This document shows, one piece after another, positions 22,458 to 35,947 of a stretch of 64,000 nucleotides of DNA. Position 1 is the stretch's first letter, and every line of letters begins with the position of its first letter. The notes under the pieces are model-generated. The model saw only the letters and a program-made list of their open reading frames with translations, was not told where the DNA came from and did no database searches. This DNA comes from Ramazzottius varieornatus (Eukaryota > Tardigrada > Eutardigrada > Parachela > Ramazzottiidae), in NCBI GenBank assembly GCA_001949185.1, contig BDGG01000003.1:3641158-3705157 (forward strand), in the 5' to 3' direction. Position numbers and translations under genes: made by a program.

Positions 22458-22797
22458 CGAGGTAAACAACATAATTCGGGCATAGTGGTTTTTCACTCGT
22501 AATTCGGGCATATTTTTTATCAGCTCTTGCTGCGCGTAATGAACTGCTTCTTGTTTCCTGAGGTAGACCGGTCCCTCTTCTCGAGGTTTCAATAGGTTTG
22601 AGAACGACAAAGCGTTGTGGAGCACGGGAATTCGGCCTGGGAGAGGGATGGGTCTGTCCAATGTCAATAAGCCTAATGTTGTATCAACAGGCGTACGATG
22701 AGAGATCAATCAAGCGTTGACGATAATGTTCAAACTTTTCGCGTTGCCCGAATTATGGTGCGAAAATTGGTATGCCAGAATTATGTCGTTTACCTCG
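22458..22797. mobile_element. TA-flanked inverted-repeat element, type B (~340 bp)
   Basis: Left arm CGAGGTAAACAACATAATTC and right arm (reverse complement) CGAGGTAAACGACATAATTC are matching inverted repeats. Similarity extends about 55 bp and includes a second TAATTCGGGCA in each arm. TA flanks both ends (22456-22457 and 22798-22799). A minus-strand 95-codon frame (22709-22422) runs through the interior but has no ATG at its head and extends out through the left arm, so I do not call it a gene. Confidence 0.7.
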
Positions 22798-22856
22798 TAC
22801 TGTTTGTGTCAAGTTGGATATCTTGAATCGTCTGGTTCGGTATGCTTGCTCTTATT

Positions 22857-23345
22857 CTAAACTATTATTGTTAAACGGTAAACGTGTTGAAGCAGCGGTT
22901 CGTTGACGACGATCGGAAATCCCTCAGCACTGGGGGTAAATACTCGTGCAGGTGTTTGGGTCCTCGTCCAGGAGTTCAGGGCCGAGAGAACCACAACGTC
23001 CCTTACATGACATGACATTGAACAGAGTGACGGCGGTTGCATCAAAGTATGACATTACACAACATGTGCAAAAGTGACCTATGGAGGGTGAGTTTCCGTT
23101 TACCAGCACGAATATCACGTTTGACTGTGGAGCGCACCCCTTGTATTTAACTGGATGAGGTGCTAGCACCACACCCTTTTTCGTGCGCCGGTGACTTCCA
23201 TCAACCCATTTTGACTTCTTTCAACTTTCGGAAACGGAAAAGCGCCCGATATTTTCCTACGCGAAGACTTACCTTCTTTGTTTCCTTTCGTTCTAGGTTG
23301 TCGACAACTGAGGGAGCTCAACCAGCGTACTGACCAAGAAGTACA
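22857..23345 (-). other. Unassigned Cys-rich minus-strand frame and flanks
   Basis: A minus-strand frame open from about 23215 down to 22924 reads SKWVDGSHRR, GVVLAPHPVKYKGCAP, HFCTCCVMS, SCKGRCGS and ends YPQC. It has no ATG near its start but could be a terminal exon behind an acceptor. CxCC and CxGxC spacings recall cystine-knot proteins, but their order is wrong for that fold. An overlapping frame (23045-22857) also stays open. I do not recognise the protein. Sequence from 23216 to 23345 is probably the promoter of the HP1-like gene. Confidence 0.3.
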
Positions 23346-25191
23346 ATGGCGAAAACGTCATCACACTCCAAGGCCAAGTCTGAGCCAGCGTCGTCCACAA
23401 CGGAACCATCAACCAGTACGACAGCGGAGACGTCCGACTCGCAGGTACAAGACGACGACGTATATCAAGCTGAAGCCGTCATGGACAAGAAGATCACGAA
23501 GGGCAAGCTTCTCTACCTCGTCAAATGGCATGGTACGAGCTTCTTTGGACTGAATATGGCTTGACAGTTGACACGTTAAAGTGCGCCGGCGTGAAGATTT
23601 TGATGTCCATTTCAGCTGATTACTTCTTGCAGGATATCCAAGAAGCCAAAGTACATGGGAACCTTTGGAGAATTTAGTGGGTTGTGAAAGTTTCATTGAA
23701 AAGTTTGAGACAGGTGGAAAGACGAAGGTGGACAAGAGAAAGGCACTAAGTGCTAAGAAAGCAAAAAAGCCAAAGAAAGCTTTCGGCATGTTATAAATTC
23801 TGGTTTCTCCAATATGATCCGCGGTGTATGGTTCTATGGGTGGTTTGACGATTCGATAGGTAAAAGTGCTGCCAAGAAGGAAGCTTCAAAGCCTGAAGAT
23901 GAGGACGAAGAGGAAGACGACACTGCAGGGTCTGCGTCAGTTGATGAGAGCTTAGACAGTACAAAGATTGGTCAGTTGTCAAACTCGGTTCTTGTCTCAT
24001 TTCTAACCTGTATGAACACTGAATAGGTGTCTCACTTGATCTGGTTACATCGACAGGAAATCCAGAAGTGAAAGAAAAAGCAGGCGAGGGAGCGAATGAT
24101 GGCGCAGCGAATAAGTCAGCTGTTTCCAACGAAGGAAGCGATAAGGCAGACCCAAAAGGATCTGTTAGTCCAGTGGAGGTTTCCGCTGAGAATGTCCAGT
24201 CTCAACCGGGTAACCCTACCCCATCCACGTCGGACGGTGCTAATCAGGGGCCGTCTGCGTCTTTGGGAGGTCCTTCGCAGAGCAACAGTTTGGGAAGCGT
24301 CAGTTGGGGGCAGTTTTCCGGCCTGGTCGAAGTGCCACTCGATGCGGAGAGTACTCGGGTATGTCGTATGTAAACTTCCAAACTAACCTGATGTTTGCAC
24401 CAATGACAAATAAAACGTTTCGTCTTGAGTTTTTTTTTGAAATTCGGCAGACGAGATCGGCTCTTTTGCCATGCGCCTGCATACGTAGTATACGTCAGCA
24501 CATGCATGTACCGCGCGTGCGCGAGTAGGCAAATGCTTGCGAGAGTAACCGGGCTCTGGGCAGTTCCTCACAAGTCTTGGGTCACGGCGTAGAGGCAAGT
24601 AGGGGCCGGGGCTTGCCATGTGGAGGCCGAGAATTTTTAAGAAAAACCCGAAACCCTCCCTTGCCCTTCTCAAATTTCATCAGCTGTGCCTACGCTACTG
24701 TATGGCCCAAGACTTCTGGGGGACCTTGCTCACAGCCCAACTGTTGTTAATCGTCCTCTTCCCCATCATTGGGAGCGACTGGCTCGTCGAATAACGCGCA
24801 ATATCTTTTCAGACATCAACAACAGACTCCCTGAGTCTGTAAGTAAACCATAATTTTTCGCTGTCTTCTTTGTAGAAAGCTAGCGATGAGCTGAAGAAGT
24901 ATGGAGCCGAGTCTTTCAAGGTTGTCGGACTGATGACACACCCGGAGTCTGCCGTCACCTCCGTGGTCATGCACTGCGTCAAGCCCTCGGAAAACCAGAA
25001 CTGGATCAAGGCTTACCCATTTGAGGTCGTTAAGGTAGTGTTTTCGGAAAATATCAACTTTTCTTACCGTTTTAAACTTTAAAGTATGACTTGCCGTTTT
25101 GCTCCAGAGAAGTTTTCCAGAGAAATTGCGTGGTTTTTACGATGGAGTGACGAAATCCATTGAAGTTTTGGCAGCTGCAGCTGATTTGTGA
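23346..25191 (+). CDS. HP1-like chromodomain/chromoshadow protein
   Basis: Six exons, about 23346-23532, 23633-~23755, 23860-23970, 24057-24358, 24876-25034, 25108-25191. The chromodomain (residues about 38-92) has VYQAEAVMDKK, LYLVKWHGY, TWEPLENL and FIEKFE, with the aromatic cage residues (Y, W, and the W of STWEP) in place, so methyl-lysine (H3K9me-type) binding is expected. A long acidic, Ser/Pro-rich linker of about 150 residues follows. The last two exons resemble a chromoshadow domain (FKVVGLMTHPE ... FPEKLRGFYDGVTKS), the dimerisation module of HP1, but are divergent. The exon 2 donor is not certain: reading on gives a stop after a Lys-rich tail at 23796, so a short chromodomain-only isoform is possible. 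Confidence 0.8.
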
Positions 25192-25668
25192 AACAGCACG
25201 GATCAACGGATCTTCGCCGGAATTACCGGATCACTAAATCCGTTGACAATCCATGAAGATCACCGGATCCGTTGTGTAACTTCGGTGAAGTTAACGGCTT
25301 ACGGTACTTGTGAGCAAACATTTTTGGTTTTGCGTTCTTTCGTTTGGCTCTTTCGAGACAGCGAAGAAGCTTTCTGCTTTTGCCGTTTTTGTTGTTCTAC
25401 ACAGCCATCCTAGAATCATTCCTTCCCACCCTTCAGTTTTTTCAGTCTACAAGTTTATCTTCGAGCCCTTGTAAGTAAATCTATTGCAAAAGCAACGCAG
25501 TCCAATGTTTGTTCAGCGTTATCGTTCGTACGCTCCGCTTGTGGTTTTCTCTATTGCTGACAAACACTAAAACCGTCTCATGTGTCATGTTCCAGTGTAC
25601 TTGCAACTCGTAAAGATGAGAAGTGAGAATATGCTAAGATGAACCGGGCTGTACAGAGACGTTGGTGG
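25192..25668. other. Convergent intergenic
   Basis: Between the 3' ends of the HP1-like gene and RMND5. Holds a short imperfect inverted repeat (GGATCAACGGATCTTC near 25201 against GAAGATCACCGGATCC near 25255). No gene. Confidence 0.45.
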
Positions 25669-27544
25669 TTACAGGAAGAGCCGCTTAGCATCGCTAGGGA
25701 TCTGTTCACTCGGACAATATGGGCATTTGACTTTGGAGGACCTGCAAAGAAGAAACAACCCTGTTTACCGCTCTGCTTCAAAAACCCAATTTCCACGATA
25801 TTCCAGGTACACGTTTCCTTAGAGGGAGTATGAATGTGCATTTACTCAAGTGATCTTAGCTGGGATTTGTACTTTGTCGATATCGCCAGCCTGGCCAAAG
25901 CTTCTTTGGAGATTACGTGTCCGCAGTTCAGGCGCATCGGGGGATTCTTTTCCGTGGACTGCTGCCGCAGAATCGGACAGGTGAATCTCGAATGATATAG
26001 ATGCTCAGGTGAGACATCAATCTCTATCTGTAAACCAAGAAAACAGAATATTCAATACCACCTCGACGCAAAACCTAACATTGTTAGAAAGTCGGCAGGT
26101 TCCGTGTCTAAAGTGGCGCATGTTCTCATTGGGATTCGGTAAAGCGTGCGCTACTCCGTCTGTCGATCTCCTAATTGCATGGTAGAATAAGAATAGTACT
26201 GATACTGTAGTAACGTACCGGAAGTTCCGTTTTTGAAGACGTCCATATCTCGCCCACATGTTGCTGCACCATCATGGTTTTGAGGTTCAAAAGAACCGGT
26301 ATCGCTTTACATCCAATCTTTAAGCTGTGGAAAAAAGCGAAACAATAAGGATAGACCACGAACCATGATCGAAGAATGGGAAGCGCTTACCAGACAGTCA
26401 GCGGACTCTCCATCGACAGTCCCATCAAAGCACAGGCATCTTTCGTGAAGGTCTCCCCTACATCCATCCAAAGGTCCTGGTTCACTAAATCCCGGTACGG
26501 CGACCTGTCGATACCGTAGTTTAAGAAGAGAAGACATCCCATCAGCTTCTGTATATCTGAAAAAGCAGAATATCCGGTATAAAGTACAACTTCTGATACT
26601 TCGTCTCCTTCCATAGGGAAGGAGGAAGTATACCTTTGATCTGTTCTGTGGACCGGAAGTTCTGAAACTTCCGCGAGTATTCAAGGAGTGCTCTTGTGTT
26701 TTCCGGACACTGTTTGAGAAGCTCCAAAAACTGCAGTTTGTGAAGTTTATACTCTAGGTGGCTGTGTCTTTCCTCCAGTTGCTTCCTGTGCTTCTCCGCC
26801 CACTGGAGAGCAGGTTGGACGTTTTTGTCAGCCAAGCTCTGAAGGACCGAATTCATCTCTAGAAATGGCAGGGACTTTTCTGCCTTCACCTGAACATGAG
26901 CTTCCTACAACATCATGAAATTCGGTATTTGTACTTAGCGTGACTCAAAAAAGAATCCGCGAACCTCTGCCAGACGATGCGCCACTTCGAGCAGTCCTTG
27001 ACGATACAGATGCTCCATGATGGCTTCCACCACCTTTGAAGTCTTGTCAGGTCCTTCCAGGCTTTCCGGACAGTTTATGACGTTGAAGTCTTGTGTGAAA
27101 ACCTTCAACCATCAACGCAGGTTGATACCTTGGCAAGTATTTATACTCACGTTTCTGTTCTGAACGCCTACCCGATCGATAACTTTGCCTAGGCGCGAAA
27201 TGGCTGGATGCACGTCCCTGTGCTGCTGGGAAACTTTGCTCGCAGTGTCCTTCGCCTTCGTGGCAGCTAACTTCAGAGAAAGCTTCTGTTCCGAGCTCAA
27301 GGTCGCAGTCCCCATCTCTGAAACAACAAACGGTTAAACCACGTGAATGTAATTGGCACAAGCAGTCATACAGCGGAAACATACCTTCACTTTCAACCAG
27401 TGCAGCATTCCGTTGCAGATCACTTTTCATAGCTTCCAGCACTTGCAGGACTTCATCGATCCCAGGTATACTTGACTGCCGAATGGCAGTGAACTTTGCC
27501 TGAACTTTGTCCAGCTCGATGTCCACTCCACTACAGGCGTCCAT
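25669..27544 (-). CDS. RMND5: RMND5-type E3 ubiquitin ligase subunit of the CTLH/GID complex
   Basis: Eight minus-strand exons from ATG 27544 to stop 25669. Matches RMND5A/B in order: coiled-coil N-terminus (VDIELDKVQAKF), SRLGKVIDR, LisH/CTLH region (VVEAIMEHLYRQGLLEVA, LEYKLHKLQFLELL, PALQWA), then FTKDACALMGLSMESPLTV. The C-terminal degenerate RING follows: FTCPILRQQ, NPPMRLNCGHVIS and, after the last intron, KCPYCPSEQIPSDAKRLFL. With MAEA, RMND5 forms the catalytic RING pair of the CTLH ligase; in yeast (Gid2) this targets gluconeogenic enzymes. The final exon is only about 75 bp and is easy to miss; without it the zinc-binding CPYC would be lost. One donor is GTTCGC. It shares a divergent promoter of about 690 bp with KRR1. 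Confidence 0.95.
26089..26178. repeat. Palindromic intron element, copy 9 (partial)
   Basis: TAAAGTGGCGCATG near 26110 and GCGTGCGCTACTCC near 26145 in an RMND5 intron. Shorter than other copies. Confidence 0.6.
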
Positions 27545-29554
<2,010 letters not shown>

Positions 29555-30167
29555 AGGGCTTTGGGTGAGCTACGTTTCTGTTCTGGTATCATTCGCCTCA
29601 ACCGGCTTCTCGGCTAGCTCGAAACTGTATTACCGCAATAACCGCATCCGCCGGTTGTAAGAAAGTACCTGTTGTTTGTCGTAACTTAGAACACCCCGCC
29701 GATGTACCTATAGAATCATCACCTGGCCGTTGGCCGAGTTTTCCACCCGAGATGCTCGGCCAGCGTGTTTTATTGGATGATGTTATAGTGTCCGCTAAAG
29801 TCCGCTATAAACGCGCATCTCAGGTTTTGTTGGAGGAAAGTAATATGACCAATTGCCATGATAGCCATTCCGTTGCGCCTCGGTGCCTTTTTCATGTTCC
29901 GTCAGCACGTATGGCGGACTCGTGTCCTGTGATCGAAGCATTTTGGTCAAGTTCTGCATAATTCTGTTCTCCGTAAAGTGGACGGACGAACGCGAATCGT
30001 AACGTCCTATGGAAGACGACATTTGGGCAATCTTCTTTCAGTATATAACCGTCGAAGATGGTTGTTGGTTTCATCAAACATTTCTTTCACTTCTACTCTT
30101 TGGAAGTCAGTTGTGGAATCCTTGGTTCTCTTGTATTTTCACTTCTGACGGATTTCCTAACCAACAA
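29555..30167. other. Intergenic
   Basis: Nothing beyond short frames. An open frame at 30009-30167 runs into the next gene but has no leader-like features, so it is treated as 5' sequence. Confidence 0.45.
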
Positions 30168-31097
30168 ATGGCTTCCTGGTGTTTATCAAGTTGCCTTTCC
30201 AGTGTGCTGACAATTTCCCTTCTTACTGCAGGTGCGTACGGACTACAAGGAGCTATCAGTCGATTAAAGTTGCCGAACGATGATTATTGAGTTGGTTTCA
30301 TACGTTTTGTGTTTGCAGGACTGTGTAGCGGCCAAGGCTACGCGTCCGGATATCCTGCCATGGGTCGCCAGTATGGAGGAGGAGGAAACTACGGTGGGAA
30401 CGGTGGAGGTGGCTATGGTGGATATTCGGGCGGTGGTGGTGGGTGGGGAGGCAACGGGGGCGGTTTCGGCGGTGGAGGCTTCGGTGGAGGAGGCTTTGGA
30501 GGAGGCTTGCTTGCTGGTAAGCAACTTTTAATGAGGACTTGTCAAATGTAAATGTTGAGCGGTTGTTGCGGGCACTATACCTTCGTCTATGTTCTTTTTT
30601 TTATGGTCTTAGGTTTCCCACTGGCCGGCATTGTCCCCTTTACACTAGGCCAGGAAAGCGTCCAAGTCAACGGTCTTCCTCCCTTTGGGATCATGAATGG
30701 ACTGGGTGGCGGAAGTGGTGGTGGTCTTCTTGGAGGACTCTTCGGTAGCGGAGGAGGAGGCTTCGGTGGCGGTATCCAGCCGTACTCCGGCGCTGGCGGC
30801 AATGGATACGGTTCTTCCGGCTCCGGTTACGGTTCGTCGTCCGGCGGTGGTTACGGATCAGGAGGTGGTGGCGGTAACAGCGGTGCTTACGGTAGTGGCT
30901 ATGGACCTGACAACGGCTACGCGTCTTCTTCTTCAACGGGTAGTGGTAGCGGTTATGGGTCGACGGGTGGTAGTGGTAATTACGGATCTTCATCGACTGG
31001 TGGTACTGGTTATGGATCTAACGGGGGCAATACTGGCACTCCTAGTTCGCCAATTGTCATTCGGAACCAATCATCGAGATCTAGATCAAGTTATTAG
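30168..31097 (+). CDS. Glycine/serine-rich secreted protein
   Basis: Three exons with matching phases: 30168-30230, 30320-30517, 30613-31097. Exon 1 encodes a hydrophobic leader (LSSVLTISLLTAG) consistent with a signal peptide. Exon 2 is Gly-rich (GGGGYGGYSGG, GGGFGGGGFGG), and exon 3 begins FPLAGIVPFTLGQ and continues with Gly/Ser/Tyr repeats such as GYGSSGSGYGSS before a basic Ser/Arg end (SSRSRSSY). The composition suggests a structural matrix, cuticle or adhesive protein; no enzyme domain is visible. It shares its character with the Gly/Tyr-rich gene at 4049-4544, but the repeats differ (GYGSS versus GGYGGY). Function is not assignable from sequence alone. Confidence 0.75.
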
Positions 31098-32117
31098 CCA
31101 GTATCATTAAGTTTCTTTCTCCTGCGACATGACATGGAACTTTTTCTAGTAATTTATCTTCAGCGTTATAAGGAATTATAGAAATGGTCACATATCCGTT
31201 CTCGCGACAAATCTATTCAGTGAAACTCACTGGGACTCGACTCGGAGGATCGCAAACAAGTGGCCACGACCCAACCGAAATTTTTAAAAACTGATCGGTG
31301 CAAAAAGGCCCAGGAACTTCTTCGTCTCAGTAAACCTTGTAGCATGATATAGAGCTCAGTACTTACGGCAGCAGTCATTTTCCATCGATCGGTCAGAATA
31401 AATTAGTTTTATGGGTCCCGCGCTCAGCTGATCGCTTATGTATGTGGGTCCTCAAAAGAGGAAAGGCGTTTGTCCGGACACTCTGACAGGTTCGTACACG
31501 TATAGGGTACAAGGTTCGCGAACCCAAGGTACGGTATTCGGCTTTCTCGATAAGCCTCACTAAAGTTTTTGGTGTGTTGAGGTTCTTCAACGTTGGGTTA
31601 TTTTCGTATAAACAGTTAACTTACAGTTAAACATAATATACGTCGGTTTTTCGGCGTGGTCGCTATCGCACGTGCTGCTTGCTCGAAATGTAGTCGACCT
31701 TACGTGCATGCTGTGTGCGACTTCAAAGTGTTCGAGAACGGCCGGAACTCCGTGCTGTTTCCATGTTGCAGTTGTACGACTGTCCGCCCACGTACGTTCC
31801 GACTGACGAGTTCAATTTCAAGCGATTGGTTGTCCGTAGTTAGAAACGCCTTTCCGCCCTACAAATATTGATCGATCAATGATTCAATATTGTGCTTGCG
31901 AAGCTAGCCCGTAAATGTAAATGGTCTTGCCTTCGTCGGTATCTTGGTGGTAGTCATCGTAGTCACGTTTCAATTTCAGTCTTATCGAGTTTGTTTGCCG
32001 AGGTCTCATAATGTTATAATCTATGGGCTAAGAAGACACTGAATAACTTCCCGTTGTGGATTTTGGGCCGTGTACTATTCGTTACGGGTTACAAGGTTTC
32101 GGCAGTTACTAAGTACG
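31098..32117. other. Upstream region of the nuclear receptor gene
   Basis: About 1 kb with only short frames. Probably promoter/5' UTR of the receptor; a distal non-coding first exon cannot be excluded. Confidence 0.45.
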
Positions 32118-34692
32118 ATGGAGGCTTACGGTGGCAGTTCGGGATGGCCTCTAGTAAAGGACAGCTGCAAGATTTGCGACGGACCGGCCACGGGTGTACA
32201 CTATGGAGTAGTTTCTTGTGAAGGTTGCAAGGTACGGAAATATCCAGTGAGACTCTGTCGAGCCCTACGCAACATTGCATGCTGAAGTACCTACATTTGC
32301 GTATATACAGGCATTCTTCAAACGAGGACTCAAACGTAGTCACGAGTACAAGTGCTATTTGGGAGGCTCCTGCCAAATCGCCTTCGAAAATCGAGGCCGC
32401 TGCAAGCTCTGCCGTTTTGAAAAATGTGTCGCACAAGGCATGAATCTCTCCGGTAAGCTGATGCAAAGTCATCTTGATCAGCACGCTAAGACTGAAGCGC
32501 ATTTCGCTGTAGCCGTCAAGCTTGGCCGGATACCGAAATCGATGAAGAAGGCAGCTCGTGCGGAATCCGCCGCCTTCCGATCAAGCGGTGCTGGTCACGT
32601 TCGCATCGCACCAGCTCCTCCGAAGGGCGAAATACCATGTAAGGTTCCTAAACGATTTACTTCGTTGTCAATACGTAATTATGTTTCTTTTTCGACCGAT
32701 GCAGTTCTACATCAACCGCTCCTAGCGATCGGTCCATATTTGCGACCAGCAGCAGACCGTGCTCGCAACGGCAACTGTAAGTGTAACACCGCACCCTCGA
32801 AGGGTTCACCGGCGGGTTCCCTGCTTAAAGGCAATCCTTTCGCACATTTCGTGATATCTATTTCAGTTGGAGTTTGGAAGACTCGCCACGTCAATCGTGA
32901 TGGTAGCAGCCGTGAAGAACCCTCCTCATCTGGTCAAGATTCTGATGATGATCCAGAGGATACTCACATGAATCCTTCCCGGAAGTAAACTTGTGATTTG
33001 AGAAATCGTCAAACAAATTCGACCAGATTATTACCCCAAGTGGCGCAGGATGTTGGTGTTATGATCCGACAGAGTGCGCCACCAGGACAAACGATGTTGT
33101 TAAGTTGGTTTGCAGTGCTCCGTCAGTCCGTCTCCTGTTGTCCGAATTGCAGTCTATATGCGACATCAGGGACTTTTATTAACGGTTCCGTTTGCAGGTG
33201 CTCGACGGTTGACTCTGTCTTGTCAGAAGCCTCCTGTCTGCGAAACCCTCCGTCGATGTCAGAGCACGCCGTTCTCATGAAGGTTCCCTGTTTGTCACCC
33301 GACGACTTTGCACCGGAGTCACTCGAAATAGTCCCTGGGCAAAGCAGAAAGTTTTTCATCCCGGAAGACGTGCCCTTCAACTTGCAGAAACATTGGGCCT
33401 TGATGAAGGAGCAGACGGGATGCATCCGGCGGACCATATCTGCTGTTACTCATGCGCTAGGGATGGTCTACGCCGACCAGATCAGAGAGCGTGACACTTT
33501 CATGGAAGCCTGCTTGAACCCACAGTCTCCCAACTTCATAAACGTCATGGAGATCAAAGTACGGGCATCTGTTTCTAACTTATTGCTTCCGCTCCTGACT
33601 GTATCACGGTGTTTCTGACAGGCGGAATTTTATCCCGTGGAAGACTACATAAGGGCCGTTCAGCATGCCGTCGGTGAAGGAGCGAGGCGAGCTGGGCGCT
33701 TTGCTTCTTTGATTCCGGGTTTCCCGGATCTTGATCCGTCCGACCGAGCCATTCTAGTGAGAGGTATGTCCGTACTTCCTTGCCCAGATATTGATGGTCG
33801 ACGGAATAACAGTACCACGCCACTCCGCATGAAGATTATGTCTTGCAGATAGATGGTTCGTCTTCTACTTGATTCAGACAGCTTCACACGTCCACAACAA
33901 CGAGTTCTATTACACTGTAGGAGCAGAGAAGTTTCACTGGTGTAAGTCGGGCTTATCGTTCGTATCGTTGATAGCACCTCATGAGGAACCAACCGGAAGA
34001 AGGTATTACGAGTCTTGTTTTGTAGGCCGTTACTGGGCCGAGAAGTTGCTAGAACCGAACCTCGTCGATCTGGTGTTCGCGGTGACGGATGTCCTGAATG
34101 AACTAGAACTGTCGGTCAATGGTAGGTCCACTAAGCCGAATTTCAGATATTTTCGCAGGTTCTATGTGAAATTAATATTAATAAATAGAAGGTCCATCGT
34201 TTCTTACAGAGCGACATGTCCTCCTGGCGCTCTCGCTGTTCAAATGCGGTAAGCAGGTGCTTGATTGGAATGCCACTCCTCTCGGAGACCTCTTCGCCTA
34301 GGAAGGAATTTTACAAATACAATATTTGTCTTGCAGACGAATTCGATCCTGCGGAGAACGATCCGTACATGCAGTTTCTCTACTGCCACTTCCTTGAAGC
34401 TCTGGTGTTTTTGCTGGGTCCCCGTCGGGCAGTGGTGCTCGAACGCCTCGAAAAGGTACTTGGATCATGGTACGCTATCTTACGGGTGAATTCAATTATG
34501 GCAATTCTTTTATCATAGTTAATCCGACGCTTCACCGTGTTCAACCATATTCACCGGGAAAACATCCTTCATCTCGACCTAACTCGAATGCCGTTTCGTG
34601 CCGCAGAATCCCGCGTGCATCTGGACGTTACGAAGCTGATGACTGACGACGATCTGGCGCCCGCGAATGTCTTGCGCTACATCGAGAACTAA
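32118..34692 (+). CDS. Nuclear receptor, NR1-like, with unusual P-box
   Basis: Multi-exon nuclear hormone receptor. The DNA-binding domain is complete: CKICDGPATGVHYGVVSCEGCK then AFFKRG, and a second finger CYLGGSC ... RCKLCRFEKCVAQGM. The intron between EGCK and AFFKR lies at 32232-32310. A KLGRIPKSMKKAA stretch after the DBD resembles the GRIPK hinge of the E75/Rev-erb/ROR group. The ligand-binding domain shows RFASLIPGFPDLDPSDRAILVRG (helix 3-4 signature), a helix pair VDLVFAVTDVLNELELSV, and a C-terminal segment ending YIEN at 34692. The P-box reads EGCKA, where most NR1/NR2 receptors have EGCKG or EGCKS, so half-site preference may differ. The intron at 32995-33197 carries a palindromic repeat. 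Subfamily placement is tentative; internal exon borders are approximate. Confidence 0.85.
33003..33121. repeat. Palindromic intron element, copy 10
   Basis: CAAGTGGCGCAGG near 33035 and AGTGCGCCACCAGG near 33073, in a nuclear receptor intron about 10 nt after the donor. Confidence 0.75.
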
Positions 34693-35350
34693 CCAGATCG
34701 TCCTGTCTATGCCTGGTCATGTACTTGGGCCCTTCGACATGGGGTACCACAGGTTCATGGCATAACGAGTTTCAGAGCACCATGTACGCTTCTGTACGTC
34801 TTATTTTTACATAGTTCGAGAACTTTCATAAAGTTCGCAGATGGTCTAATCGCTTTTCGATTCACAAACACACTCCGGTTGCATTTCGATTTTACGGTGT
34901 AAACAGAGTCTATGAGATGAGTACTATACTTTACGGAAATTCGTCTGTCTGTAAACTCTCTACGGAAATTCTATACTCTACATAGTTATGCCGACCGTTT
35001 TGTGGTTTTTATTCTGCTGCACGGTCTGATAACACTAATAAAAACAACAATTCAGTTCCGGAAAATAAGCAGAGTTCTTCGGTACAAAAAAATTACAATG
35101 GAAAGATGGCTCGACCAGCAAAAGTGTGCTCAGTTGTTCAAGAAAGAAGACATTCAACAAAATATCAGGACAGTTATTCAAGAGACAAGTAAGCATATCC
35201 ATGGCAGAAAATCACATAGTAGATAACAGCAGTAGCGGAAAAATGCAGCAATTTCCTAACCGAGAAACTCTTCGTTCCACTAAGAAGTTTTCGAAGAAGA
35301 TTCGATATTAAAGCCTAATCAATATTCTGAAAACTGGAAGAAGTTCCACA
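34693..35350. other. Convergent intergenic
   Basis: AT-rich interval between the receptor and Ral. A 74-codon plus-strand frame (35002-35226) has no recognisable features. Confidence 0.45.
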
Positions 35351-35947
35351 CTACAAGATGGTACACTTCTTCTTCTTCCTTCCGGTACTAGGCTTTTTCG
35401 TGCCATTCTGGCTTTCCTTCCATCGCTTGATCTCTCTCAGCAGCTCGAAAAAGGCTTTATCGACATTGAACTTAGTCTTGGCCGAGGTTTCGATGTAGGG
35501 CACGCCCCACTGTTTGGCCTTGTCCTGCAGTGTAGTCTCAGACACTTTCCGCTGGCTATCCAGATCCACTTTATTAGCCACCAGGATCAGGGGAATCAGA
35601 GGAATGCTCTTGACGCGAAATATCTGGTCCTTGAGTTCTTCCAAGGCTGTAAAAGAGTCCGCATCTGTCAAAGAGAAGACACACATGAAACCTTCTCCCG
35701 TTCGGAAGTAGTTATCCCGAATGGCAGCGTAGTCTTCTTGGCCCGCTGTATCCAGAATGTCCACCGATACTTCTTTGCCGTCTAACACCACTTTCTTCCG
35801 GTACGAATCAGCTTTGGTGGGCTCGTAATCCTCCACGAATTCGTCGTACATGAACTGCAGCGTGATGGCTGATTTGCCCACACCTCCGCTGCCCACCATG
35901 ATCACCTTGTGCACCTCTTCGGGTGCTCCCTTCTTGTTCTGTGCCAT
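35351..35947 (-). CDS. RALA: Ral small GTPase
   Basis: Single-exon coding region of 198 residues. P-loop GSGGVGKSA, switch I/effector [13 protein letters not shown] (Ral-specific KAD), switch [22 protein letters not shown] in place of NKxD, and ETSAK are all present. The polybasic GRKKKK precedes a C-terminal CAAX box CTIL, whose Leu predicts geranylgeranylation and membrane attachment. Ral acts downstream of Ras through RalGDS and controls exocyst-dependent secretion. Vertebrates have RalA and RalB; here the gene could be the single ancestral form, so the symbol is by similarity. The absence of introns in the coding region is unusual for this window, but the 5' leader may be spliced, and the composition matches its neighbours. 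Confidence 0.96.
   Translation of the reverse strand: MAQNKKGAPEEVHKVIMVGSGGVGKSAITLQFMYDEFVEDYEPTKADSYRKKVVLDGKEVSVDILDTAGQEDYAAIRDNYFRTGEGFMCVFSLTDADSFTALEELKDQIFRVKSIPLIPLILVANKVDLDSQRKVSETTLQDKAKQWGVPYIETSAKTKFNVDKAFFELLREIKRWKESQNGTKKPSTGRKKKKCTIL

Noticed and set aside
22422-22709. Minus-strand 95-codon frame as a gene
   Set aside because: It begins at a TTG right after a stop, has no ATG near its head, and lies largely inside the TA-flanked type B element.
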